A stretch of DNA of 64,000 nt. It comes from Puia dinghuensis. Its GTDB lineage: Bacteria > Bacteroidota > Bacteroidia > Chitinophagales > Chitinophagaceae. The DNA lies in NCBI RefSeq assembly GCF_014642875.1, contig NZ_BMJC01000002.1:1-64000 (forward strand). The letters are read 5' to 3'. This document shows, one piece after another, positions 27,776 to 37,700 of this stretch (the stretch's first letter is position 1; every line of letters starts with the position of its first letter). The translations under genes were made by a program, and so were the position numbers. Below the pieces are notes generated by a model. The model did no database searches. It was not told the DNA's origin and saw only the letters and a program-made list of their open reading frames with translations.

Positions 27776-28756
27776 TTATAGCACGTCTGTAAGTTCGATC
27801 CCGCACTTGTTCACCCCGGCCAGATTGTAATAATGATCCGCAATAGCCATATCGAACACCGCCATTCCCATCGGATTGAACATCACCGATCTATCGGAAA
27901 TGGAAGAAGTGAATTCCGAATGCAATAAAGCAGTGATCTCATACACGTCCTCCTTTTTCAATCCATAAGCCTGATGCGCCTGTTCGATATCCGTATTTTC
28001 CCTGCATACCTCCTGCCAGTTGTCTACCAGTATCACATCCACATTTCTAAGGAAATCGACCTCGAAATCCCTTAAGGAGACATTGATGTATAAAGCCCCC
28101 TTTCGGGGCGGAAGATTGACATAACGCCTCTCTGCAACAGTGGAGGTGATGAAAACCTCGGACCGCTCGAATACATCCTCCCAGGAATCGCATATCTCCA
28201 CCTTGACAGACCCCGATTTTTCTTTTATCATTTTCTTATCAACCTCTTTGAGATCGTAAATATGCACCACATTGATATGTTCCGGAAATAATGCCTGCAG
28301 CATTTGCAAATGCAATTGTCCAATGGGACCAAAACCAACAATGCCCAAATCATACTTTCCGCCATTCGCTTTCTGACGGCGGAAATACTCATTGATAACA
28401 AATCCCGAAACGGCCGCGGTCCTGATCCCACTTACAAGCGCCGTATTGATGATCGCACATGGCTGCCCGGTATCGGCCCGATTGAGAATAATGACAGAAT
28501 GCGCCCTGGGAATTCCTTTCCCGGGATTGTCAGGAAAGCTGGCAATCCATTTTATACCCGCCCTATTAAAGCGACCCCCGATGTACGCAGGCATGGCAAT
28601 AATTCTGTTCCTTGGCTCATCAAACCGGAGATATGGCTTCAATGGCTGGCTGTATTGCCCATTTTCCAACAAATTCACCGCGGACCTCACTATTTCCACA
28701 ATATCTTCCCACGGTATTCCGATCGCCTTGATGTGCGTCTCGTCAAGATATTTCAC
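27776..28756 (-). CDS. sbnB: 2,3-diaminopropionate biosynthesis protein SbnB
   Basis: A 326-residue member of the ornithine cyclodeaminase/mu-crystallin superfamily. The NAD-binding segment is VGFGPIGQLHLQML and the early region PAYIGGRFNRAGIKWI aligns with SbnB. SbnB oxidatively cleaves the SbnA product to L-2,3-diaminopropionate plus 2-oxoglutarate. The start overlaps the upstream NRPS stop by 4 bp (ATGA). With sbnA only 1.4 kb away on the opposite strand, the Dap pathway is complete. Confidence 0.9.
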   Translation of the reverse strand: MKYLDETHIKAIGIPWEDIVEIVRSAVNLLENGQYSQPLKPYLRFDEPRNRIIAMPAYIGGRFNRAGIKWIASFPDNPGKGIPRAHSVIILNRADTGQPCAIINTALVSGIRTAAVSGFVINEYFRRQKANGGKYDLGIVGFGPIGQLHLQMLQALFPEHINVVHIYDLKEVDKKMIKEKSGSVKVEICDSWEDVFERSEVFITSTVAERRYVNLPPRKGALYINVSLRDFEVDFLRNVDVILVDNWQEVCRENTDIEQAHQAYGLKKEDVYEITALLHSEFTSSISDRSVMFNPMGMAVFDMAIADHYYNLAGVNKCGIELTDVL

Positions 28757-31062
28757 GTCTTTTCCATTTTTCTCGGGTTACTCAACATTTTCCTATCTAT
28801 CTTCCCATTATCTGTCACCGGTAATGCCTCCAATTCTATCAGCACCCCGGGAATCATGTACTCCGGCAGCTTACTCCCCAGCCACGAGAATACCGCCTGA
28901 GGGCTATATTCCTCTCCGGTCACCACAAACCCTAACAATCGTTTGCCTCCCTGACCATCCTCCACTGCCGCTACCGCTCCCTGTAACACTCCAGGGCACT
29001 CCACCAGTACCCCCTCTATCTCCCCTAACTCGATCCGGTAACCCCGAACCTTCACCTGCTCATCGACTCTTCCCAGAAACTCGATATTCCCATCCTCCAG
29101 CCACCGACCCAGATCACCAGTCCGGTATAACCGCTTCCCTTTCTCCCTGTCGAACGGATCGGGCACAAAGCGTTCCGCCGTGAGCTCATCCCTCCGCCAA
29201 TATCCTCGTGCTACCTGCGCTCCACCCAGATACAGCTCCCCCCTCACACCTACCGGTACCGGCGCCAATCGGTCATCCAGAATATAGACTTCAACATTCC
29301 CGATCGGCCGGCCGATCGTCACCACCCCACTGCTGTGCAACGGGGTAGTCGACAAGGCTGTACAGACTGTATTCTCCGTAGGGCCATAACAATTGATCAC
29401 CCGAATGCCCCTCTCCATTAGCTTCCTGGCCCGCGCCGGCACCATGGGCTCTCCACCCGAGACAATCGTCTTTATCCCATACGTATCTTCTCCGAATACC
29501 TGCTGATAACTTGGCGGCAAGGTGATCAACTCTACCTGGTGTCGCCTCAACAGCTCACCCAGCAGCACCGGCTCCAGGATCACCGACCGCGACGCTAACA
29601 CCAGCTTACCCCCATGCAGCAACGAGCCGAAGATCTCATAACACGACGCATCAAAACTCAGCGAAGAGAATTGCAACACCCCAATCCCCGGACGCAGCCC
29701 CAGGGCCGGCGCCTTCCCCCGAACCATATTCAGAACACTCCTGTGCTGGATCATCACCCCCTTGGGCCAGCCCGTAGAACCGGATGTATAGATCACATAT
29801 GCCAACTGATCCGGCCGCACCGGTCGCGCTACGTCCGTCACCGGCCCCTCCTCCTCCCCGATCAATAGCACCTCCCTGCCGTCCGTATCTTCCACTACTT
29901 TTCTCTCCTCATCCCGGCTCAATATCAGCCGGCAACCACTGTCTTCCAGCATATACCTGATCCTATCGGCAGGATAGTCGGGATCGATCGGCACATATGC
30001 TCCTCCCGCCTTCAGGATCCCCAGTATCCCCACGAGCATCTCCGGACATCGCTCCACACACAACCCTACCAGCTCCTCCTCCTCCAATCCCTTCGATATT
30101 AGATAATGTGCCAGCCGGTTCGATGCCTCGTCTAACTCCCCATAATTCCACTCATGCTCTTCATACACCAACGCTACCGACTCCCCATGCTCATACACCA
30201 TCTCCCTGAATCGATCCACCACCGTTTCCGCTCCTTTATACTCCCTCCGGTGATGACCGAATTCTCCCAACAGCAACTCCCGCTCTGCCACACCAAGAAT
30301 CGACACCCCGTCAACCACCATCCACGGGTCCGTTGCTATAACCTTCAATACCCGGATATAATGCTCCAACATCCGGTCCATCCGGTCCGCCCCATACAAA
30401 TCCCGACAATAACCGATCCCAATCCGTAATCCTTCCGCCGATTCAACCACATCCAGACCGAGGTCCAGCTGCGCCGTGGGCTCCTCTCCCTGTTCCCCCT
30501 GCAGCCGCGCGCCGCTAAGCTTTAGCCCTTCCCCCTCCGGTCTATCGTGCAACGTCAGCCTCACATCGAACAACGGATTGCGACCCGCCATCCACGGCAG
30601 CCCCAACGCCTCCACTACTTTTTCGAACGGAACATCCCAATGCTCATATGCTGCCAGCGTCGTCTCCTTCACCTTTCCTAGTACTTCCCGCAGACTCATC
30701 CCGCCACTGATCCGACCACGCAGCACCACCGTATTTTTAAAAGATGCAATCAACCCGTCCACCTCCCGCGGCGACCGACCCGTCACAGGACTACCCACAC
30801 AGATATCGCCCTGACCCGTATAACGATACAACAACACTTGTAACCCGCCCAACAGCAACATATAAAACGTCACCCCTTCTTCCCGACACACTCGCTTCAA
30901 AGCCTCCAACTCCAGCACGCCCAAATCCCGGATTACTACACCGTCAGCGATCAGCCGGCCCGATGGCCTTACCCGGTCCGTCAACATTTGTAATTGCTCC
31001 GCTCCCCACAACTGCTTCCGCCAATAATCCAGCCCTGACACCTGTCCCACGACCTTATCCAT
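28753..31062 (-). CDS. NRPS protein: C-terminal half of a condensation domain plus adenylation domain, no carrier
   Basis: A 769-residue protein. Residues 1-270 match only the C-terminal lobe of a condensation domain, starting near the YW-x-x-Q position; the HHxxxDG active site is absent, so it should not form peptide bonds. Residues about 280-760 are a complete A domain with YTSGSTG, the YGPTE and YRTGD motifs, and the catalytic lysine in NGKIDRK. My reading of the specificity positions is DAYTVGCVCK, closest to aromatic or hydrophobic types (low confidence). No carrier follows, so it must load one in trans. The upstream gene ends in a carrier and overlaps by 8 bp, an obvious partner. The gene is visibly more GC-rich than its neighbours, which suggests a separate origin by recombination or transfer. 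Confidence 0.92.
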   Translation of the reverse strand: MDKVVGQVSGLDYWRKQLWGAEQLQMLTDRVRPSGRLIADGVVIRDLGVLELEALKRVCREEGVTFYMLLLGGLQVLLYRYTGQGDICVGSPVTGRSPREVDGLIASFKNTVVLRGRISGGMSLREVLGKVKETTLAAYEHWDVPFEKVVEALGLPWMAGRNPLFDVRLTLHDRPEGEGLKLSGARLQGEQGEEPTAQLDLGLDVVESAEGLRIGIGYCRDLYGADRMDRMLEHYIRVLKVIATDPWMVVDGVSILGVAERELLLGEFGHHRREYKGAETVVDRFREMVYEHGESVALVYEEHEWNYGELDEASNRLAHYLISKGLEEEELVGLCVERCPEMLVGILGILKAGGAYVPIDPDYPADRIRYMLEDSGCRLILSRDEERKVVEDTDGREVLLIGEEEGPVTDVARPVRPDQLAYVIYTSGSTGWPKGVMIQHRSVLNMVRGKAPALGLRPGIGVLQFSSLSFDASCYEIFGSLLHGGKLVLASRSVILEPVLLGELLRRHQVELITLPPSYQQVFGEDTYGIKTIVSGGEPMVPARARKLMERGIRVINCYGPTENTVCTALSTTPLHSSGVVTIGRPIGNVEVYILDDRLAPVPVGVRGELYLGGAQVARGYWRRDELTAERFVPDPFDREKGKRLYRTGDLGRWLEDGNIEFLGRVDEQVKVRGYRIELGEIEGVLVECPGVLQGAVAAVEDGQGGKRLLGFVVTGEEYSPQAVFSWLGSKLPEYMIPGVLIELEALPVTDNGKIDRKMLSNPRKMEKT

Positions 31063-31963
31063 TATTTACCTTTACTTTCTTTAAAAATGCCGCCAGTCCG
31101 CGTACAGTCTCATAAGATAACAGATCGCTTAGCTCTATATCGTAGTTCAATTTTCTTATCCTGCTGAGCAATTTAATTATACGGCGCGAATCCCCACCCA
31201 GCACAAAGAAATTATCCAACACCCCCACCCGCTCCACGCCCAGCAGATCCTCCCAGATCGTCACAAGTTGACCCTCAAGGTCCGTCGCGGGAGCCACATA
31301 CTCCGCTATCGAGCCTCGTATCTCGTAAAACAGTTTTATATATTCTGCATGCCTTTCTACATCAGCAAATTTCTCAATCTCCCAATCTGAGATATCCGCC
31401 CCATGAAAGCCAAATTGTTGTTTCCATTTTCCCCCATCCGTACTAAAACGATGGGCAATGTCTTCCGGAGCAAACTTGAATCCTTTCTGCTTTAGGTATT
31501 CCCCCCACGTTCTGCAAATCACGACGTCTTCCGGATGACATTCTTTGATATTCTCATCCAAAGCCACCTCTTCCATAAGTCTCCTGGATCTAAGACTGAA
31601 CCCTCCATTCCCCACACTATGATTTTTTACCCACCACCAGGGGCCACCGATGTAATCATACTCCAGGAATTCATCACTCCAGGCCCAGGGATTTAAAACA
31701 AATCCATCATATTGAATAACCAATAAATATTTTGTATCGGCATATTTGTACGCCTCTTTTATCATAAAATGGCTATACTGCTCCAGGCTGGTTATAGGAT
31801 CAATCCTCACCACGTCCGTACAATCCGCCTTGATATGGCTAAGCAGCTTAACATCCCCAAATTGTATAAATTTTTGACTCAACTCCGAAGCAACGATTAA
31901 ACGATCGATATCGACGCTATCGACGCCAAATAGCGTTACATCCTTCAACTTGATCCTGTCCAT
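31055..31963 (-). CDS. DUF5672 domain fused to a peptidyl carrier protein
   Basis: A 302-residue two-domain protein. Residues 1-215 match DUF5672, a glycosyltransferase-like family (QYDGFVLNP at 84-92, EYDYIGGPW at 101-109, VGNGGFSLRS at 117-126). Residues about 228-298 are a carrier domain with VLGGDSRR and the phosphopantetheine serine at 259. I know of no standard NRPS protein with this layout. It lies between the antiterminator (9 bp gap) and the half-C/A protein (8 bp overlap). A likely role is to hold an amino acid loaded by that A domain while it is modified, by the fused domain itself or by the CmlA-like hydroxylase. The function of DUF5672 is not established, so this is inference. 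Confidence 0.88.
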   Translation of the reverse strand: MDRIKLKDVTLFGVDSVDIDRLIVASELSQKFIQFGDVKLLSHIKADCTDVVRIDPITSLEQYSHFMIKEAYKYADTKYLLVIQYDGFVLNPWAWSDEFLEYDYIGGPWWWVKNHSVGNGGFSLRSRRLMEEVALDENIKECHPEDVVICRTWGEYLKQKGFKFAPEDIAHRFSTDGGKWKQQFGFHGADISDWEIEKFADVERHAEYIKLFYEIRGSIAEYVAPATDLEGQLVTIWEDLLGVERVGVLDNFFVLGGDSRRIIKLLSRIRKLNYDIELSDLLSYETVRGLAAFLKKVKVNNG

Positions 31964-31972
31964 TGATTTTTT

Positions 31973-32560
31973 TTATGAAATGTCCTCCAAACGATCCGAC
32001 GGACAAACACTCACGTTTTCCTTTGCCAAGGAAACAATTATGCTTCTTTTAAGGAGTTCCACGCGAACGACCAATATCTGTTTGTTGCTGAATCTTACCA
32101 GTTCGCCGGTCAATCCGGCAAGAGGCCCCTGGCTGATAACGAGACGTTGCCCCGCTTGAAAATTTGTATCGACGACTTCCAATGATTGCATATTTCCGGT
32201 AAGCAATTTTATGTTATTTATTGTAATCTCGCTTACCCGCGCAATATCTTTGCCCGTCCTCACAAAACAAACGACGCCCTCTGCATTAGATACGGTAAAA
32301 TACTCATGTAGACCGTTTAAATGGACGAAAACATAACTGGGGAAAAGAGGGTCATCGATGTACTTTTTCCGATCACTCCAGACGCGAAGCCTTTTCGTCA
32401 ACGGCAATAAAGATTGGATAGCCATATCCGCCAGTTTCGCCTCCACCTTCTTCTCGTGTCTAGGTTTCGTATAGATGAGATACCAACCCACCCTAAATCC
32501 TTTTGTAGAACTGGTGGTTGTCTTGACGTTAGAGCTATAGCTACAGCAAACCCCATTCAT
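31973..32560 (-). CDS. NusG/UpxY-like transcription antiterminator
   Basis: About 195 residues with an N-terminal NGN domain (WYLIYTKPRHEKKVEAKL near the start, then FPSYVFV) and a C-terminal KOW domain (GPLAGLTGELVRF). It is a specialised NusG paralogue of the UpxY/RfaH/LoaP kind, which lets RNA polymerase read through long operons. It is the first gene of the minus-strand NRPS arm, the usual place of such regulators in Bacteroidota capsule operons. LoaP in Bacillus controls antibiotic operons in the same way. A TTG-initiated form from 32587 is also possible; the ATG at 32560 is preferred. It may control this arm, the long plus-strand arm, or both. Confidence 0.88.
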   Translation of the reverse strand: MNGVCCSYSSNVKTTTSSTKGFRVGWYLIYTKPRHEKKVEAKLADMAIQSLLPLTKRLRVWSDRKKYIDDPLFPSYVFVHLNGLHEYFTVSNAEGVVCFVRTGKDIARVSEITINNIKLLTGNMQSLEVVDTNFQAGQRLVISQGPLAGLTGELVRFSNKQILVVRVELLKRSIIVSLAKENVSVCPSDRLEDIS

Positions 32561-32669
32561 AGTAATTTGAAGTAAATGATAAAACAAATGAAGTAAATGA
32601 ACAAAGGAACTATGACCTCGTTATGAATACCAAGTTACCGTAAAAATATATCGGCAATCTTCGCAGATA

Positions 32670-32693
32670 TACTAATTCCCATTTCGGTTAGTA
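32670..32693. promoter_or_regulatory. Inverted repeat in the gap before the antiterminator gene
   Basis: A perfect six-base inverted repeat (TACTAA, 12-base spacer, TTAGTA) between the 3' end of the response regulator and the start of the nusG-like gene. It could be an operator or a weak terminator; there is no T-run. Function is not established. Confidence 0.25.
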
Positions 32694-32700
32694 CGAAAAC

Positions 32701-33396
32701 TTACAGCGATTTGCCTTGATAACTTCCCATCTCGACGAAGGGCGGATCGATGATCATTTTATTAAGACCGTATTTTAGTAACCCCACGGTGGATTGCACT
32801 CCGGTTTTTTCCTTCATATCCTGTCGGATCTTTTCGACGGATCGGATACCGATGAAAAGATCTTCTGAGATCTCTTTATTGCTCTTCTCTTCCCATATCA
32901 TCTGCAATATCTTTTTTTCCCGTTCATTCAGGATGTCGACTTCGTCATTCAAACAACCATTGATATTGGCTTGCTTACTCCAATACAATGCTTCCGTAAA
33001 CCATTTGTTCCTGTATATCCGGCCGCCCGCCGCCGACCTTATAGCATGTAACATCTCTTCCGGCTCATCCGACTTCGACACATAGCCATATACACCCACA
33101 TCCAACAGCATATTGATCAGCTTGATGTTGACATTCATAGACAATACCACTATTTTGATCCCGGGAACCTCGTTGAGCACAGCCTTCACTGCATCGACGC
33201 CACTTAACCCCGGCATGAACAGATCCATTAATAAAACATCGACAGATGTCTCCCTGAGCCTGTCAAGCAAAGTATGCGTTTCCGAAACTTGGATAAAAAC
33301 ACTCATATCAGGCTGACTTGAAAGATAGTATTTTAATATTTTTCTAAACAACGAACGATCATCGAGTAAAGCAAGGCAGATAGGTCTAATGGACAT
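32701..33396 (-). CDS. NarL/LuxR-type response regulator A
   Basis: A 231-residue two-domain regulator. The receiver has the acidic pair LLDD, the phospho-acceptor aspartate in LLMDLFMPG and the conserved lysine in SKSDEP. The C-terminal LuxR-type helix-turn-helix contains LNEREKKILQMIWEEKSNKEIS. It is a paralogue of the divergent gene at 33894; both share the unusual linker YRN-x-x-FTEALYW. No histidine kinase is adjacent. Position next to the antiterminator suggests it controls the peptide cluster (inferred). Confidence 0.9.
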   Translation of the reverse strand: MSIRPICLALLDDRSLFRKILKYYLSSQPDMSVFIQVSETHTLLDRLRETSVDVLLMDLFMPGLSGVDAVKAVLNEVPGIKIVVLSMNVNIKLINMLLDVGVYGYVSKSDEPEEMLHAIRSAAGGRIYRNKWFTEALYWSKQANINGCLNDEVDILNEREKKILQMIWEEKSNKEISEDLFIGIRSVEKIRQDMKEKTGVQSTVGLLKYGLNKMIIDPPFVEMGSYQGKSL

Positions 33397-33893
33397 AAAA
33401 TAAAATTTATAAGGTTTGCTCTTTTCAACGGCGTAATATGAAGCTTCCCTGACAGGTCCCCTTCAGTTCTTAAATAAAATATCATCGTTTAGGCTTTAGG
33501 GAGGGCAGTAGTTACACTTACGTGGTGCCCATTAGCAGACATGCTTCTACAATAAGCAGAACCTTTTAAATTTCGGAATTACCATTTAAAAATACTCGTT
33601 CATTTCCCAAAACTGGATCGTAGTTGTACGATTTATAATTGCGGTGTCTACGAAAACCAAAGCAACCCCTATCGAAAACATTGATTGCACGGATATCCGC
33701 TAAAAACGCTCGTTTAAATCAAAAATTTACACGAATACCATTGATTTAGATAGAGTTGAAAACAATTTCTATTTTTGTTCAATCGACAACTATTTAATGA
33801 TCACAACCGACATATTGACATAAATAGTAATTTGAGGATGTAGACATCATATGCCGGGGTAAGACATATTAAATATTAAATTAATTGAACCAA
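33397..33893. promoter_or_regulatory. 497-bp AT-rich divergent intergenic region
   Basis: No convincing coding frame on either strand. It is clearly AT-rich and separates two divergent response-regulator genes, so it must hold both promoters. A perfect six-base inverted repeat with a four-base spacer (ATCGTA-GTTG-TACGAT) lies at 33617-33632 and is a candidate operator. I see no unambiguous Bacteroidota -33/-7 promoter. Confidence 0.5.
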
Positions 33894-34580
33894 ATGTTAC
33901 TTACCTTCACTACCCTTGCGATCGTCGACGACCAGCTTCTTTTTAGAAAAACACTAACTACCTTTCTTGCAAGCCAAAAAAACCTAATCGTTAAAATTCA
34001 AAGCTCAAATGTTACCGACTTACTCTATCAATTGAAAGATCACCACATCGATGTTCTCGTGATCGATATCCTCATGCCGCAGATCGACGGTCTCTCCGTA
34101 TTCGAAGTTATTCGCAGCGAATTCCCTCTGACAAAAGTGATAGTCCTATCAATGAACCTGGATATTGGCGTGATCAGTCATCTGCTGGAGATGGGCATAC
34201 ATGCATACATCTCCAAATCGGACGAACCCGATGAATTGCTTCGTGCGATACGGGCTGTTTCCGAGGGCAAGATCTATCGCAACGAGTTATTTACCGAAGC
34301 ACTGTATTGGAATAAACAAATGCGCTTCCGAAAACCTGATAAGAATAGCCAGTTGAACGAACGCGAAAAAAAAATTGTGCAGTTGATATGGGAAGAAAAA
34401 AATAATAAGGAAATAGCCGATGCAATGTTTCTCAGTATCCGGTCCATAGAAAAAATAAGACAGGATATCAAGAAGAAATTGGGAATAAAATCGACCATTG
34501 GCTTGCTAAAATATGCTATTAATCAAAATATTATCAAAACAAACAGTCGGTTGATTCCAATGAACCTAATCCCGAAATAA
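33894..34580 (+). CDS. NarL/LuxR-type response regulator B
   Basis: About 228 residues from the ATG at 33894 (a TTG start three codons earlier is possible). The receiver shows IVDD, the phospho-acceptor in LVIDILMPQ and the lysine in SKSDEP. The C-terminal helix-turn-helix has LNEREKKIVQLIWEEKNNKEIA. It is a diverged duplicate of the regulator at 32701 and is transcribed away from it. The kinase partner is not encoded nearby. It may be the right border gene of the NRPS cluster. Confidence 0.9.
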   Translation: MLLTFTTLAIVDDQLLFRKTLTTFLASQKNLIVKIQSSNVTDLLYQLKDHHIDVLVIDILMPQIDGLSVFEVIRSEFPLTKVIVLSMNLDIGVISHLLEMGIHAYISKSDEPDELLRAIRAVSEGKIYRNELFTEALYWNKQMRFRKPDKNSQLNEREKKIVQLIWEEKNNKEIADAMFLSIRSIEKIRQDIKKKLGIKSTIGLLKYAINQNIIKTNSRLIPMNLIPK

Positions 34581-34710
34581 TTGTCCAAACTTGTGCTATC
34601 TGCCGGGCCTGCATCCCAATGCCGCCTTCCCGGTTTTTTTCTTTATTGTTAATTCTATTATTAATCCCCCATTAATGCTCCCGTTAATGCTATAACTCTT
34701 TCTTCGCAGT

Positions 34711-37700
34711 ATGAATAGCATCGCTTGCCGTAGGCTCATCCCACTGCTGAGTATCCTCCTCATTGGCTTCATCTTCTCCCCCGCAGCCGAAGCCCAAACC
34801 AAAGCCCAACATCCGGCCGGGCCCCAACACCTCGCCGAAATCCCATACCCCATCGCCGAACTCGACGCTTGTAATGTCACCTGGGACCAACCCGGGCCAA
34901 CATCCGCCGCCTCCATGCCCCTCGGCAACGGGGACATCGGGCTCAACGTATGGGTGGAACCAGGCGGCGATCTCCTCTTTTATATCGCCAAAACAGATGC
35001 CTGGGGCGCAGAAACCCGGCCCGAATGGGACAATTGGATGAACACCGGTGGCGTGTTGATGAAGCTGGGCGCCATCCGCGTATCGCTAACGCCGCACCCG
35101 CTCACCCCCTCAACCCCTTTCCGGCAAACCCTCCGCCTGCGCCAGGGCGAGATCATGATAAAGGAAGGCGATGCCGATATCAAAATATGGGTCGACGCCA
35201 ACCATCCCATCATCCGCGTGGAGGCCAATAGCCCGCAGCCCACAAAGCTAAAGGTAACCCTCGACGACTGGCGCCTCAACGAGGGCGACACCATCATCCC
35301 CACCAAAACCAGCACGCTCACCTGGTTCCACCACAACGCCGGCACCGCAGACCCCCATCTCGCCGGCCGCATCTTCGGCGCCACCATCGAATCCCCAGGC
35401 ATGACCCGCCAAAGCACGACAAACCTGCAGTCGGCAACCGCCACCCGCCACACCCTCATCTCCATCTATCCCCTCACACTCACCAACGCCACGGCCACCG
35501 AATGGCAGTCCAGCCTGCAAGCACAGATCAACACCCTCCAACGTATTCCCCTCGAACAGACCCGCACCGCCCATCAGGAATGGTGGCGCCACTTCTGGCA
35601 ACGCAGCTACATCTACATCCATGGTGACAGCACCGCGGAAAAGACCACTCGAGGCTACGTACTGCAACGCTTTGTCACCGCCTGCGCAGGCCGCGGCGCC
35701 TGGCCGATAAAATTCAACGGCTCCCTGTTCGTCGTCGACAACCCGGAATGGCGATCGGCTGGCAAACGCACTCCTATGACTGCCGACTTCCGCGCCTGGG
35801 GTGGCCAATACTGGTTCCAGAACACCCGCGCCATTTACTGGCCCCGGCTCCAGGCAGGCGATTTCGATATGATGCGGCCCCTGTTCGGCATGTATCGCAA
35901 CATGCTACCGGGCAATACCGCCCTGGTAAAGCAATACTACCATCACGATGGCGCCTATTTCCAGGAGACGACACCCTTCTGGGGCGGCCTTCCTTATATG
36001 GCACCGGAGGTGAAAGAAAATTGGACGGCGCATTATTTCACCCCCATCCTCGAGCTCAGCATGATGATGCTCGATTATTTCGACTACACAGGCGATACGG
36101 CCTTCGCACGCGACACCCTGCTGCCGATCGCTACCGCCGGCATCACCTTCTTCGATCAGCATTTCGATCGGGACATCATGGGCAAATTGCTGCTCGACCC
36201 CGACAATTCCATCGAGATGTTCTGGAAGGTGCATGACCCCGCGCCTGACATCGCTGCCCTGCATGCCGTCCTTCCCCGGTTGATCGCTCTACCGGATGGC
36301 CTCGCCCCCACCCGCCTCCGCCAAAGCTGGGCAAGGCTGCTGAGCCAGCTGCCTCCACTTCCCATGGGCACTACGGAAACGGGCGAACCCCTCCTCCTGC
36401 CATATACAGGGCCGCAGACAGTCCACGGCCACAATCTCGAAAACCCGGAACTCTATGCCGTATATCCCTACCGCCTATATAACCTGCTAAGGCCAGAGCT
36501 GGATCTCGCCCGCACCACCTTCGGGCATCGCCGGTTTAAAGACAAAGGCTGTTGGAATCAGGACCCCATCCAGGCGGCTATGCTGGGACTCTCCGACGTC
36601 GCAAAAGAATACACCGCTTTCAATTTTGCACGCAAAGATCCTACCCTCAAATTCCCGGCTTTCTGGGCTACCGGCCACGACTACCTGCCGGATGAGGACA
36701 ATGGTGGCAACGGCGAAAATGCCCTGCAACAAATGCTGCTCCGGGCGGATGGGAACAAGATCCTGCTCCTGCCGGCCTGGCCCGATGACTGGGACGCCGA
36801 CTTCAAACTCAACGCCCCGTACAATACTACGATCGAGGGCCACGTCGTCCATGGGAAACTCACGCGTCTCATCGTAACGCCCGCTTCACGGCAGGCCGAT
36901 GTCATCGTCAATCAACCTCCGATGCCTTTCACGGGCGAGAAGACCAGCTGGCGGAATGGATATGACCGTTTTGATTTCCTCATGGACGGGCAAACGAATG
37001 CGATCACCCCCATCCTCGCCACCGCCGACGAAGGCTCTGGCGCCAGGCCGGCCGAAAAGGGGAAGATCCGCTGCATCGTCGTCGCCCCGAAAACCCCAGC
37101 CCCGGGCAATCCCTGGGTCTGGCGGGGATGCTATTGGGATTATGAACCCGGGTTTGAAGTCGAACTGTTGCGCCGGGGCTTTTATGTCGCCTTTATCATG
37201 TGCGACCCCGACACGCATTGGGATGCCTGGTATGATTTCCTCACCCGGGTCCATGGCCTGTCGAAAAAACCCGCCTTCAGCGGCATGAGCAGAGGCGGCA
37301 TCAACGAATTCGCCTGGACCACCTCCCATCCCGACGAGGTCTCCTGCATCTATGCCGATAACCCGGCCCTCCGGCCCGAAAGCTTCACAAGACTGGACGC
37401 GCTGGCTCGCCACGATATCCCTTTATTACATATCTGCGGCAGTTATGATTTCCTGCTGCGGGAACATACGCTGAGAGTCGAGGACCTCTATCACCAGCTG
37501 GGAGGGCGGATATCTGTGGTCATCAAGGAAGGCGCCGCCCACCATCCCCATGCCCTCCGCGACTCCACCTTCATCGCCGACTGGATAGAGAACAACAACC
37601 AGCCCGCGAAACCCGACGCACCCGCCATCCCGGGGATCAGCTGGGACAAGTCCTATTATTACTCCTATGCCGACACGATGCGCCTCCTTCATCCCGAAGA

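Larger units (their letters stand above)
1..33396. other. NRPS biosynthetic gene cluster (right-hand part)
   Basis: This span groups the NRPS genes with their tailoring, precursor, export and regulatory genes. The plus-strand arm runs from before base 1 to 26417 with short gaps or overlaps between genes; only the APS kinase is reversed inside it. The minus-strand arm runs from 32560 to 26360 and converges on the first with a 58-bp overlap. Precursor genes (sbnA, sbnB, aminotransferase) are split over both arms, which ties the arms together. The left boundary lies outside the window. The right boundary is set at the minus-strand response regulator; the paralogous regulator at 33894 may also belong. 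The boundaries are inference. Confidence 0.85.

Noticed and set aside
31000-31963. Frameshift joining the DUF5672-PCP gene and the half-C/A gene into one NRPS
   Set aside because: The first gene ends cleanly after a complete carrier domain, and no frame in this stretch encodes the missing N-terminal lobe of the C domain.
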